A program made the translations under genes and the position numbers. A stretch of 64,000 bases of DNA from Gallaecimonas mangrovi (lineage in GTDB: Bacteria > Pseudomonadota > Gammaproteobacteria > Enterobacterales > Gallaecimonadaceae), in the NCBI RefSeq assembly GCF_003367375.1, contig NZ_CP031416.1, positions 3,665,501-3,729,500 of the forward strand. The letters are read 5' to 3'. How positions within the stretch are numbered: the stretch's first letter is position 1; each line of letters opens with the position of its first letter. The notes beneath the pieces were generated by a model. It was not told where the DNA came from. It was given only the letters and a program-made list of their open reading frames with translations, and searched no databases. Shown here one piece after another: positions 28,001 to 35,712 of the stretch.

Positions 28001-29214
28001 CATACGCCATTTATGAGGCGTCGCTGACCGATTCTGACACCACCGCCATAGAGCAGGCTCAGTATTTGGCCAATGCCAATGAGGCAGAATTGGCGGCAGA
28101 AGAGGCGCAAACCACCTTTGAAGAAGCCGCTTCCCAAGACTTACTCAAAGCGATTGGCCTCGATACCAGCACCTTAACCTCTTCGCAGCAAACCCAGTTG
28201 GACAACTACCTGACCAAATACTTTGGCAGCAGTGACTTGTCGTTAGACAGCAGTAGCTTGTCGGCTTTCCAAACCAGCATGAGCACGCTGCAATCCGAAG
28301 TGGCCACCTTAAAAAGCCGCTTAAACAGCATTGCCGCACTCTCGAAAAACCCACCCGCCCAGCATGACGCCGGTGTCGGTTTGTCGCTGGCTTATAACTG
28401 GGAAAACCTCGGCTTTGATATTGGTACCACCCCCCTTGGCTTTGAGAGGGTTAACCTGATTGGCGGTATCGACTGGCAGCCGCAGCTTGACGATAACCTG
28501 CAACTGCAATTGAACCTGGCCCGCCGCCCGGTTACCGACAGCGTGCTGTCCTATGCCGGTACCACTGACCCTGTCACCGGGGAAACCTGGGGCGCCGTTA
28601 CCAAAAACGGCCTGAAAGCTGGCCTTGCCTACGACGACGGTGATGTTGGCCTTTACGGCAGTTTAGGGGGTTACCTCTACACCGGTACCCGTGTTGCCAA
28701 CAACACCTCGTTGAACCTGTCGGTGGGCGGCTATTTACGCCCCATCAACGAGAAAAACCGCCAGCTGCAGGCCGGTGTGAATGTGACTTTTGAAGGCTAT
28801 GACAAAAACATGAGTAACTTCAGCCTTGGCCACGGCGGTTACTTCAGCCCGCAAGACTACGTAGCCGTTGCCTTCCCGGTCAGCTACAGCGAGAAGCACG
28901 ATAATTTTAATTACACGCTGAAAGTGGCACCGGGGTTCCAAAGCTACACCGAAAATGCCGTGGACTACTTCCCGGATGACGACAACCTGCAATCGTTGCT
29001 GGAACTGATGACGGCTTTGGGCATAACCGACGCGTCAGCTTACCCGGCCAACAGCAAAAGCGGCTTTGGCCTGAGCTTTGATGCCGAAGGGCAATACCAT
29101 TTCTCCCCGTCGGTCACGCTGGGTGGTAAGCTGGCCTTTGATAACTTTGGTGACTATAACGAGTCCACTGTTCTGCTCTATCTGCATTACTTGATGGGAG
29201 TAAAGAATGACTGA
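25003..29214 (+). CDS. bcsC: Cellulose export outer-membrane protein BcsC
   Basis: 1403 residues from the ATG at 25003, which gives a clean signal peptide ending ALA-AP near residue 21. About 25-890 are tandem TPR repeats reaching into the periplasm. A C-terminal beta-barrel (from about 1115: GVGLSLAYNWENLGFDIG ... to the end) forms the outer-membrane pore and ends with LLYLHYLMG. Between barrel strands, about 960-1110, is an acidic, Ser/Asp/Glu-rich, coiled-coil-like insertion that I do not know from E. coli BcsC (1157 aa). The gene overlaps bcsAB and bcsD by 8 bp each. Confidence 0.9.
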   Translation: MNKSLLLTFALSSLAGSALAAPPVATPAPGNFDALFKQADFWQGKQRQDLAKDALRRVLAADPNNTEALYRLAMIAVQEGNKVEAQQYSDKLKAVSPNDSHLEDIRIAEASTHMDSGALNEARVMAASGQSEEAIKRYKTLFSGDTPPATLAVEYYQTLAGTKTGWDDARKGLEKLHQQQPGNTRIAVAYGEVLSYHQQTRRQAIALLKQYDGKDLEATKGWRQALLWLDATKADKPLYEAYEKAHPGDESVPSYYKKATTLTPAQQASQSRANGYQALNAGKLASAYSAFEQALSYNSKDAEARAGLGLVELKRQQFASARRNLGLAMAQAPAERHKWQKAYNSADFYASLTEARKLADSRQYDQAMTLVEPLTDASGSQARDAQLLKADILQKQGKLDASAHLYQQLLDNNAKDIPARVGLVNVLRQQQRWNDANQVANALPKSARKQLGDMASGQAMLLREKAKLEPPVMAEATLREAMKLAPKNPWVRLDLARLLNKTSRPLAAQVVVNKGVEDYGTANDRYVAALLAKDQARWGDVSHLLGEVKPQDRTPQIDSLAEEAALQARLDEIKRRQSVGDRDGARKLIMDLYNQPPKSAAGVGEVASLLYDSGEPAMAVMLIRQNDKRKTTEPVGDYQTQIVTLVKAGDDEDANDLLAKLSQRQDLTPADWKAIEQTRNTMAVVKADKLRKSEKLADAYDVLAARLRVAPNDESLLLAMARLYQSGNKNKKSLQIYQYTLKHNPDSTSALEGGVMTALALKDFDTADDLMAQLSTEKAEQPEMLLLAAKVARAEGDNDTAVALLAKARGKLFKNQPQQPWLQASDSQPGYANPFADQNGAKKGADNPFRRPSFLPGGDDPSKESSPWYQASKDSNAQPSLVAQIDALSEKIQRDSATTYSSEVQFRSRDGESGLSKLDEVKTPLTLNTQALGGRVKFAVTPTYLNGGALTSGFSRFGAGAISDGASSLSSSLDDLDDVLDSIQDTAYDYQSAEQEYEDAYAIYEASLTDSDTTAIEQAQYLANANEAELAAEEAQTTFEEAASQDLLKAIGLDTSTLTSSQQTQLDNYLTKYFGSSDLSLDSSSLSAFQTSMSTLQSEVATLKSRLNSIAALSKNPPAQHDAGVGLSLAYNWENLGFDIGTTPLGFERVNLIGGIDWQPQLDDNLQLQLNLARRPVTDSVLSYAGTTDPVTGETWGAVTKNGLKAGLAYDDGDVGLYGSLGGYLYTGTRVANNTSLNLSVGGYLRPINEKNRQLQAGVNVTFEGYDKNMSNFSLGHGGYFSPQDYVAVAFPVSYSEKHDNFNYTLKVAPGFQSYTENAVDYFPDDDNLQSLLELMTALGITDASAYPANSKSGFGLSFDAEGQYHFSPSVTLGGKLAFDNFGDYNESTVLLYLHYLMGVKND

Positions 29215-29686
29215 CCCTTTGTCAGCCAACGACAACTATTTTGCTACTCGACATTGTCACCCGCAGTGGCGCCTGGTTCTAAGCGCCCTGTTCGATAAGC
29301 TGTTGCAATCGGTACCACAGGCAGAAGCACGCCTGTTTTTACATCAGGTGGGAGCAAACCTGGCGCTGGACTTGCCGCTGGGGGCGCAAGACACCCTCGA
29401 CACCTTACAGGCGGCCATTAATAAACGCTGGGCTGAGCTCGACTGGGGTTTTGTTACCTTAACCTCTACCGAGCAATACCTTGAGATCCGTCATCACCAT
29501 TGCCCGGTGCCCTATCATCAGGGCCGGGTTAGCGATGCAGCCAAGCAAAGCTTGGCCATGATGCTAGAAGGGGTTTATAGCAGTTGGCTAATGGCGCAAG
29601 GCGGCGAGCCCGACGTACAAGCGCAATGTGTTAGCCAGAACGACGATGTGGTATTGCATTACGGAAAGCAAAATCAAGATGCTTAA
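29207..29686 (+). CDS. bcsD: Cellulose synthase subunit D
   Basis: 159 residues. Matches the BcsD family in length, composition and the end region (LEGVYSSWLMAQGGEP). In Komagataeibacter BcsD forms octameric rings in the periplasm that align glucan chains into crystalline ribbons. No signal peptide is visible, as in that protein. It overlaps bcsC and bcsZ by 8 bp each, so all three are translationally coupled. Confidence 0.82.
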   Translation: MTDPLSANDNYFATRHCHPQWRLVLSALFDKLLQSVPQAEARLFLHQVGANLALDLPLGAQDTLDTLQAAINKRWAELDWGFVTLTSTEQYLEIRHHHCPVPYHQGRVSDAAKQSLAMMLEGVYSSWLMAQGGEPDVQAQCVSQNDDVVLHYGKQNQDA

Positions 29687-30671
29687 AACCTTGGGTCTTT
29701 GGCTGGCCATGGCCGTGGTCAGCGCCCCGGCGCTGGCCGACAGCGACTGGGCGCTCTACAAGCAGCTATACATAACCGATAACGGCCGGGTGCAAGATAC
29801 CGGCAATCACAACATTAGCCATTCGGAAGGCCAGGGTTACGGCATGTTGCTGGCAGCCCACTACAACGACCAAACCACCTTCGACAACCTTTGGCGCTGG
29901 GCCAGAAGTAATCTCGGCCGCCACGACATGGCGCTTTTTGCCTGGCGCTATAACCCCGGCGAAACGCCCCATGTTGCCGACCAAAACGACGCCGCCGATG
30001 GCGACTTGCTCATTGCTTGGGCGCTGTATAAAGGTGGCCAACGTTTTGGCAACAGCAATTACCTTAATGCTTCCAAACGTATCCGCCACGCGGTGCTGGA
30101 CCACCTGGTACACAGCTACGGCGGTTATACCGTGCTATTACCGGGCCTTAAGGGCTTTACCGGTAATGGCTATATCGACATTAACCTTTCGTACTGGGTG
30201 ATGCCGGCTATCAACGACTTTGCAACTGCCGACAGTGACCCGCGCTGGCAGCAACTATTGGCAAGCGGCGAAAAACTGTTGGCAGACAGCCAGTTTGGTG
30301 ACGCACAGCTACCCACCGATTGGATAAGGCTAACCGAGGGCGGCCAACTGTCACCGTCCCCCAACTGGCCAAGCCGTTTTGGCTTTGACGCAGTGCGGGT
30401 ACCGCTTTACTTCTATTGGGCCGGGTTAAAAAACAGCGCAGCGCTAAAACCCATTCTGAGCTTTTGGAAACTGGCAGGCAGCAAGGCCCCAGCCTGGTTT
30501 GATGTCAAAACCGGTGAACAGGCGCCGTACCCAGCCTCTCAAGGCCTAAAAGCGGTGATCGCCCTTAACGAGCAACAACACCCAACACTGCCGCCGCTTT
30601 CCAGCAAAGGCGATTACTACAGCGCCTCGTTATTGCTGCTGAGCAAAATCGCTGAATTTGCTACCCCTTAA
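29679..30671 (+). CDS. bcsZ: Periplasmic endo-1,4-beta-glucanase BcsZ (GH8)
   Basis: 330 residues from the ATG at 29679, giving a signal peptide ending PALA-DS near residue 20. The fold is a GH8 (alpha/alpha)6 barrel. The general acid is Glu50 in HSEGQGYGM, and the general base is probably the Asp in RFGFDAVRVPLY. It trims glucan chains during export and is required for normal cellulose output. It is last in the operon; its stop overlaps the stop of the convergent LysR gene by 11 bp, with no terminator between. Confidence 0.93.
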   Translation: MLKTLGLWLAMAVVSAPALADSDWALYKQLYITDNGRVQDTGNHNISHSEGQGYGMLLAAHYNDQTTFDNLWRWARSNLGRHDMALFAWRYNPGETPHVADQNDAADGDLLIAWALYKGGQRFGNSNYLNASKRIRHAVLDHLVHSYGGYTVLLPGLKGFTGNGYIDINLSYWVMPAINDFATADSDPRWQQLLASGEKLLADSQFGDAQLPTDWIRLTEGGQLSPSPNWPSRFGFDAVRVPLYFYWAGLKNSAALKPILSFWKLAGSKAPAWFDVKTGEQAPYPASQGLKAVIALNEQQHPTLPPLSSKGDYYSASLLLLSKIAEFATP

Positions 30672-31563
30672 CAGCCAGGATTTGGGCGCGTAGCCAACAC
30701 AGGCCCGGCTCTTGAGCAAAACGCGGGTGCCAGGCCTGTACCAAGGTAAATTGCAGGCTCTGCTGGGCAATGGGATAGCAGAAAAGGCCATGCTGGCGGG
30801 CATAGAGTTCAGCCACCGCCGTGGGTAAGGCAACGCACAGCGCCGTGGCTGCCAGCACTCCAGGCAGCGCCTGAAAGTCCGGTACTTGCAGGCGTACCCG
30901 CCGCTCAATACCTTGTGCTTTTAACCAATTATCCAGCAGCAACTGACTGTGACCCCAGTCCGAGGGGTAAATGTACTCCAGCGCCGCCAACTGCTTGGCG
31001 GTTAGCGGTGTTGCTAGCACTTGGCCTGACAATAAACTCACCGATTCAGTGACCAGCCGCTGCTGCTGCAAAGCGCTCGAAAGCTGCGCCGGCTCGGTAA
31101 AACCAATCACCAGATCCAGTTCGCCTTGCTCCAGCTCGCGCTGATAATCCGAGTCGCCCAGCACCCGTAACCTCAGGCTTACCCCCGGCGATTGTGCCAG
31201 CAGTCTTGGCATCAGTTTCGGCAGCAGCACCATGTCGAAATAGCTGCCCACCGCCAGGGTAAAGCGGCGCTGGCTACTGGCCGCATCAAAGGCACGGTTT
31301 TCATTTATTGCCGCCTCAATGGTGGCCAGCGCCTCGGCAAAGGCTGGAGCCAGGGCGGCAGCGCGCGGTGTGGGTGCCATACCGCTTGGGCCAGCAACAA
31401 ATAAAGGGTCATTCAGTTGGCTGCGGCAACGTGCCAGCGCGTGCGACACCGTCGATTGCGACAGGTGCAGTTTTTTCGCTGCCTGAGACACCGAACGGCA
31501 CTGCATTAAGGCATCGAAGACTTTTAATAAGTTGAGATCCAACTGCATATCGATATTGGCCAT
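30661..31563 (-). CDS. LysR-family transcriptional regulator
   Basis: 300 residues. The winged HTH at about 9-66 (LNLLKVFDALMQCRSVSQAA ... LSQSTVSHALARCRSQL) is followed by a periplasmic-binding-protein-like effector domain from about 95. ATG at 31548 is an alternative start. It is divergent from the truncated EamA/DMT transporter 50 bp away, the classic layout of a LysR regulator and its exporter target. Confidence 0.88.
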   Translation of the reverse strand: MANIDMQLDLNLLKVFDALMQCRSVSQAAKKLHLSQSTVSHALARCRSQLNDPLFVAGPSGMAPTPRAAALAPAFAEALATIEAAINENRAFDAASSQRRFTLAVGSYFDMVLLPKLMPRLLAQSPGVSLRLRVLGDSDYQRELEQGELDLVIGFTEPAQLSSALQQQRLVTESVSLLSGQVLATPLTAKQLAALEYIYPSDWGHSQLLLDNWLKAQGIERRVRLQVPDFQALPGVLAATALCVALPTAVAELYARQHGLFCYPIAQQSLQFTLVQAWHPRFAQEPGLCWLRAQILAVKG

Positions 31564-31612
31564 ACATGAATGCTAACAATTCATTTTAACCATAACCGCT
31601 CTCACCACTACA

Positions 31613-32022
31613 ATGCCGCCCGACAGCAGTAAGGGCGCTATTGTGTTTAAAAATATGCTTTTTTTGGCCGGCATTGGCCTGATTTGGGGTTCGCAATTTA
31701 TCTTCCAGCAACAGGCAGTGGCGGCGCTGCCAGCGGTTTGGGTGGGCACCGGCCGGGCCGTGGTGGGCGCTATTACCCTTTGGGTGTTATGCCAGCTTTG
31801 CGGCCTAAAACCACAACAGCGCCAATGGTGGCGCTACCATGTGATTGGCCTGTTAGAAGCCACCATTCCCTTTGTTGCCGTGGCCTGGGGCCAGCAATAT
31901 CTTGATACGGCGGTGGCCGCTATCTTGATGGGCACCATTCCCTTTTTCGCTATCGTCTTAAGCCCTTTGCTGATAAAAGGCAGTAAGGTCACCCTGGCCG
32001 GTTTACTGTCGGTGCTGCTGGG
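31613..32022 (+). pseudogene. EamA/DMT-family transporter, 5' part only, cut by the Mu-like prophage
   Basis: About 137 codons encode the first four or five membrane helices of a 10-helix EamA exporter (GIGLIWGSQFIFQQQAVAALP ... ). The reading frame stops at a TAG inside the phage end. Normal members have about 290 residues, so half is missing; the rest should lie beyond the right prophage end, outside the window. GTG at 31643 is a likely start. Divergent from the LysR gene. Confidence 0.82.
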
Positions 32023-32110
32023 TGTATAGGCTCTTGAATAGTGATCAGTAAGAGATTAAAGCGAGAATAAATGAAATTTGGCGAAAATTCGCGGGACGAA
32101 ATTCAGGCGT
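32023..32110 (+). other. Prophage left end with probable transposase-binding repeats
   Basis: The end is TGTATAGG; phage Mu and relatives start TGTA or TG. Downstream are clustered related words GCGAGAAT (about 32060), GCGAAAAT (about 32079) and GACGAAAT (about 32095), plus GCGAA/TTCGC arms, which could be transposase end-binding sites. The other end would be needed to confirm them. Confidence 0.55.
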
Positions 32111-32138
32111 GATGCGGGTTTGTGGGGAGTTTAGCGAG

Positions 32139-32166
32139 GGGCGGCCATTGATGGCTGCCCTTTTTT
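32139..32166 (+). terminator. Rightward terminator at the prophage left end
   Basis: GGGCGGCCA-TTGA-TGGCTGCCC followed by six T. It would stop transcripts entering from the interrupted transporter gene before they run antisense into the repressor. Confidence 0.8.
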
Positions 32167-32270
32167 GATCGGGCGGGGAGTTTGATCAATGCCACGCTGG
32201 TGGCTGCGTTTTACGCTTGTGTTTTGAGCACTGACTGAGGGGGTTAAGACTGGCTTCAAACAGGTTTTAA

Positions 32271-32291
32271 AAAAGGGCGATAAACGCCCTT
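32271..32291 (-). terminator. Repressor gene terminator
   Basis: Leftward AAGGGCG-TTTAT-CGCCCTT then a T-run, about 20 bp after the repressor stop. Confidence 0.8.
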
Positions 32292-32312
32292 ATAACCTCT
32301 AGGTTAGGATAC

Positions 32313-33281
32313 TTAATCACCGACATCTTTGGCGATATGCACCACTTGGCCTATCACCTGAAAGTTGTGCTGCTCATCTTTGGGCACCACTATTTCAGGG
32401 TAAACAGTGTTATCTGATAGCAACACCCACTTGTCGAGGCGCTGTTGGAAGCGCTTCACCATCAGAGAGTCATCTTGCCTAAACACGTACATGTGGCCGT
32501 CTTTTGGCGTTTTCCTGGCCGTGTTTATAACCAGGCTATCGTTGTTGCTGATCGTTGGGTACATGCTGTCGCCTTTGGCCCAAACAATAACCAAGTCCTT
32601 TTCTGCAAAACCTCTGAAAGACAGCCATTTACGCCTGAACGCTAAATGCCGAACAGGAGGCTGATCGTCGCCGTTGAAGCTGCCATGTCCAGCTGATACC
32701 TGGACCCGGTAACCAGGGATAAGCGAGAACTCTGTCATGAAGTCGGTGCTGGGTTCGTAGCTCGCAACCGTGTCTCTTACTTCAGATGCCTTTTTTAAGG
32801 CATCCCTAGCCTGTGATGGCAACAACGCTATGTGATACTCCGTTGCTCTGGAGCCAGCACGCTTGCGCTTCATGGCCGTGTCGCCTGCTACGAGCTGGTC
32901 CAGCTCTTCCCGTGCACGCCTATCCGTTGTTGGCATACCAGGCAACCCAGCTACCTCAGCAGCCGTTACCCATTCCAGATCATGCTTAGGTTTGCTCTTT
33001 GGGTGTCTGTTTTCGTCACCAAGAGCAAGCCAATCCAACGACACCCCGCCACCCTCAGCCAAAGCAATAAGGCTGTCCAGCGTCGGCTTACTAACGCCAG
33101 ACATGTAGTTATGCAGCTTGCTGTAGGACATGCCAATGTCACGTGCAAACTGCCGCCCACCTCCGGCCTCATTAACCAGCGTTCTCAGTCTGGTGATGAA
33201 TAGCTCAGTTCCTTTTTCGCTATCAACAATAGGAACTCCGTTCCTTTTCTCATTACCCTGTTCCTTTTTTTCGTCATTCAT
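32313..33281 (-). CDS. c: Prophage repressor with XRE HTH, Mu-type DNA-binding domain and S24 peptidase
   Basis: 322 residues in three parts. Residues 27-87 form a Cro/CI helix-turn-helix (GGRQFARDIGMSYSKLHNYM). Residues 102-163 (EWVTAAEVAGLPGMPTTDRR, then RATEYHIALLPSQAR) are clearly homologous to the N-terminus of the transposase encoded at 33681. Residues 190-322 are a LexA-like S24 domain with catalytic Ser239 (GDSM) and Lys276 and a candidate Ala197-Gly198 cleavage site (SAGHG). It should keep the lytic genes off and be inactivated by RecA-stimulated self-cleavage. It is divergent from ner and transposase. Confidence 0.88.
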   Translation of the reverse strand: MNDEKKEQGNEKRNGVPIVDSEKGTELFITRLRTLVNEAGGGRQFARDIGMSYSKLHNYMSGVSKPTLDSLIALAEGGGVSLDWLALGDENRHPKSKPKHDLEWVTAAEVAGLPGMPTTDRRAREELDQLVAGDTAMKRKRAGSRATEYHIALLPSQARDALKKASEVRDTVASYEPSTDFMTEFSLIPGYRVQVSAGHGSFNGDDQPPVRHLAFRRKWLSFRGFAEKDLVIVWAKGDSMYPTISNNDSLVINTARKTPKDGHMYVFRQDDSLMVKRFQQRLDKWVLLSDNTVYPEIVVPKDEQHNFQVIGQVVHIAKDVGD

Positions 33282-33365
33282 TGCTGTATGGCCTCTAGCG
33301 ACTGGTCCTTTCCTTGGAAACCAATTTCATTAAAAGGAACAAAAAGGTATTGACCTGTTCCTTTT
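33208..33365. promoter_or_regulatory. Repressor operator array, GTTCCTTTT motif
   Basis: GTTCCTTTT occurs five times: 33208, 33240, 33260 and 33357 on the plus strand and 33332-33340 inverted. The last two form the inverted repeat AAAAGGAACA...TGTTCCTTTT around a TTGACC at 33350-33355. Variants are at 33304 and 33380. Three copies lie inside the first codons of the repressor. This is the expected place for repressor/Ner control of the early and repressor promoters; a GATAAT -10-like box is at 33392-33397. Confidence 0.65.
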
Positions 33366-33414
33366 GATGATCAAAACTCGTTCCTAAGTTTGATAATCCA
33401 AACGAGTTATTAAG

Positions 33415-33684
33415 ATGCATAACAAACAAGAATCGCAGAATTTTCCCAAAATGGGAACTCCCATCAAGGATATGCACCGTGCTGACATAATTGCTGCACT
33501 GAAAAAACGTGGAACATCACTCAGTGCACTCTCACGCGACAACGGGTTGTCTTCAGGAACTTTAGCTAATGCCATGGCTCGCCCATGGCCAAAAGGCGAA
33601 CGGATTATCGCTGACGCTATAGGGCTGGAAGTTAGCGAGATTTGGCCAAGTAGATACCAAGAACTTCAAGGAGAGAGCGCATGA
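33415..33684 (+). CDS. ner: Ner-like negative regulator of early transcription
   Basis: 89 residues. From MHRADIIAALKKRGTSLSAL onward it follows Mu Ner closely (SRDNGLSSGTLANAM, WPKGERIIADAIG, IWPSRY). Ner is a small HTH protein that damps the early and repressor promoters during lytic growth. The true start may be ATG 33472, which has AAGGAT upstream, or 33451. The stop overlaps the transposase start by 4 bp. Confidence 0.87.
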   Translation: MHNKQESQNFPKMGTPIKDMHRADIIAALKKRGTSLSALSRDNGLSSGTLANAMARPWPKGERIIADAIGLEVSEIWPSRYQELQGESA

Positions 33685-35699
33685 CACAAGGTTGTGAATG
33701 GCTCTCTGCCGCTGAACTAACTGGATTAGCTGACTTGCCTGGTACCGAGCGAGGCATGCGCAAATCCCTCGACCGCTTGGCCGAGGCCTGCCCGGAGAAA
33801 AAGCGCAAACGTAACGGCACCAAGGCCTTTGAGTATCACTACTCACTGCTGCCGGAACATGCCCGTGCAGCACTGCTAAAGCGGCTTGGCCTGGTGCAAC
33901 TTGGCAACCAAACCTTTGCCGCTCCTAAAACCAAAGCTCAGCGCTATAGCCCCGAGGCACTGTGGTCGAATTGGGAACGGGCCGGAGACAAGGCCCAGGC
34001 CAAAGCCGCCGAGCGCCTGGAGCTGGTTAACGCGGTAGCGATGATGGTGCAGTCAGGTACCAAGCTGATGGACGCTTACCAGTTTGTGGCTGACAACTTC
34101 AACGCCGCTTTACCGACGCTGCGCCGCTATTGGGCGATGGTTAAAGATATTGACCAAGCCGACTGGGCACCGGCACTGCTGCCAAAAAACAAACTGGTAG
34201 CGCAGAACATTAAAGACCAACGCCGTGCCGATGTGAGCCCCGAGGCGTGGGACTACCTAAAAGCCGATTACCTGCGCCTGGAGCAGCCCACCTTTAGTGC
34301 CTGTTACCTACGCACCTGCGCCGCTGCCAATAAGCACGGCTGGCAAGTGCCCAGCGAAGACAGCTTGCGCCGCCGCCTTGACGCCGAAGTGCCGCACGAA
34401 CACCAGGTGCTGCTGCGCCAGGGTGAGCACGCCTTAATGCAGCTTTACCCGCCCCAGCAGCGCAGCGTGCTGGATGTTTCTGCCATGGAATGGATCAACG
34501 GCGACGGCTACCAACACAACGTGTTTGTGAAGTGGTACAACGGCGAAGTGATCCGCCCTAAAACGTGGTTTTGGCAGGACATTCGCACCCGCAAAATCAT
34601 TGGTTGGCGCACGGATATCAGCGAGAACACCGACATGATCCGCCTGGCGCTGCTGGACGTGATCGATAACTACGGTATTCCCAGCCACATCACCATCGAT
34701 AACACCCGCGCTGCCGCCAACAAGTGGCTGACGGGCGGTGTGCCTAACCGGTACCGGTTCAAAGTCAAAGCTGATGATCCGCTCGGGCTTATCCCAATGC
34801 TGGGCATCAAGCTGCACTGGACGTCCGTTTTCTTTGGCAAGGGTCATGGCCAGGCCAAGCCTATCGAACGCGCCTTTGGTGTGGGCGGCATGGAAGAAAT
34901 GGTGGACCTGCACCCGCTGCTGCAAGGCGCCTATACCGGCGCCAATCCCATGGCCAAGCCTGATAATTATGGTGAACGGGCGGCCACGGTAGCCGAGTTT
35001 GAGCGGGCTCTGGCTGAAGGCGTGGCGATGTTTAACGCCCGCGCTAACCGCAAAACCGAAGCCTGCCGGGGCGTACTGAGTTTTGATGCAGCCTTTGCTG
35101 AAAGTTACGCCGATTCCACGGTGCGCAAAGCCAGCAGCGAGCAACGCCGCCTGTTGCTACTCAGCGCCGAGGCGGTGCGCGTGAGCAAGTACGGCACCAT
35201 TACCTTGGATGCGGGCGGCAAGATAGCCCAGCGCCAGAACCGCTACCACCACGAAAGCCTGCTGGCCATGGTTGGCCAAAAGGTAGTGGTGCGGTTTGAC
35301 CCCGACGCGCTGCACAGCAGCGTGCACCTCTACACCCTTAATGGTCTTTACCTGTGTGAAGCCTCGTGCCTTGAAAAAGTCGCGTTTGGCAGCCGCAGCG
35401 AGGGCCGCGAGCACGACCGCAAGCGCAAGCAATTTGTCCGGGCGAACAAGGACGCCGCCAGCGCCCACCAGGCAATGTCAGCAATGGAAGCTGCCCAACT
35501 GTTACCCGAGCCAGAACACCCCACCACGCCAGCCCCTGCGGCCAGCGAGCTTGTGCACCTGCGCGAAGGTAACACCCTAATCAAAACCGCCACCCGCGTT
35601 AAAGCCGCCTCAGATGCCGTAACTGACATTGATACCGAGACTGCCTTTAACCGGGGCGTTGCCCAACTGATGGCGCAACGCAACAAAAATCGTCTTTAA
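33681..35699 (+). CDS. A: Mu-type DDE transposase (MuA)
   Basis: 672 residues (Mu A is 663). The N-terminal winged-helix domain (about 5-65, GCEWLSAAELTGLADLPGTE) is followed by end-binding helical domains and an RNase-H-like core with Asp275 (NGDGY), Asp340 (TIDNTRAA) and Glu396 (KPIERAFG). A beta-barrel domain and a basic C-terminal tail for B contact come after. It cuts and joins the phage ends to target DNA for integration and replicative transposition. Confidence 0.96.
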   Translation: MTQGCEWLSAAELTGLADLPGTERGMRKSLDRLAEACPEKKRKRNGTKAFEYHYSLLPEHARAALLKRLGLVQLGNQTFAAPKTKAQRYSPEALWSNWERAGDKAQAKAAERLELVNAVAMMVQSGTKLMDAYQFVADNFNAALPTLRRYWAMVKDIDQADWAPALLPKNKLVAQNIKDQRRADVSPEAWDYLKADYLRLEQPTFSACYLRTCAAANKHGWQVPSEDSLRRRLDAEVPHEHQVLLRQGEHALMQLYPPQQRSVLDVSAMEWINGDGYQHNVFVKWYNGEVIRPKTWFWQDIRTRKIIGWRTDISENTDMIRLALLDVIDNYGIPSHITIDNTRAAANKWLTGGVPNRYRFKVKADDPLGLIPMLGIKLHWTSVFFGKGHGQAKPIERAFGVGGMEEMVDLHPLLQGAYTGANPMAKPDNYGERAATVAEFERALAEGVAMFNARANRKTEACRGVLSFDAAFAESYADSTVRKASSEQRRLLLLSAEAVRVSKYGTITLDAGGKIAQRQNRYHHESLLAMVGQKVVVRFDPDALHSSVHLYTLNGLYLCEASCLEKVAFGSRSEGREHDRKRKQFVRANKDAASAHQAMSAMEAAQLLPEPEHPTTPAPAASELVHLREGNTLIKTATRVKAASDAVTDIDTETAFNRGVAQLMAQRNKNRL

Positions 35700-35712
35700 G
35701 GGAGAGCACACC

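Noticed and set aside
31613-32029. Intact short multidrug exporter (138 aa)
   Set aside because: The sequence is the first half of an EamA protein and its stop codon lies in the phage terminus.
34434-35144. 236-codon open frame antisense to the transposase
   Set aside because: It lies wholly inside the DDE transposase, has no ribosome site, and is a by-product of the GC-rich codon pattern.
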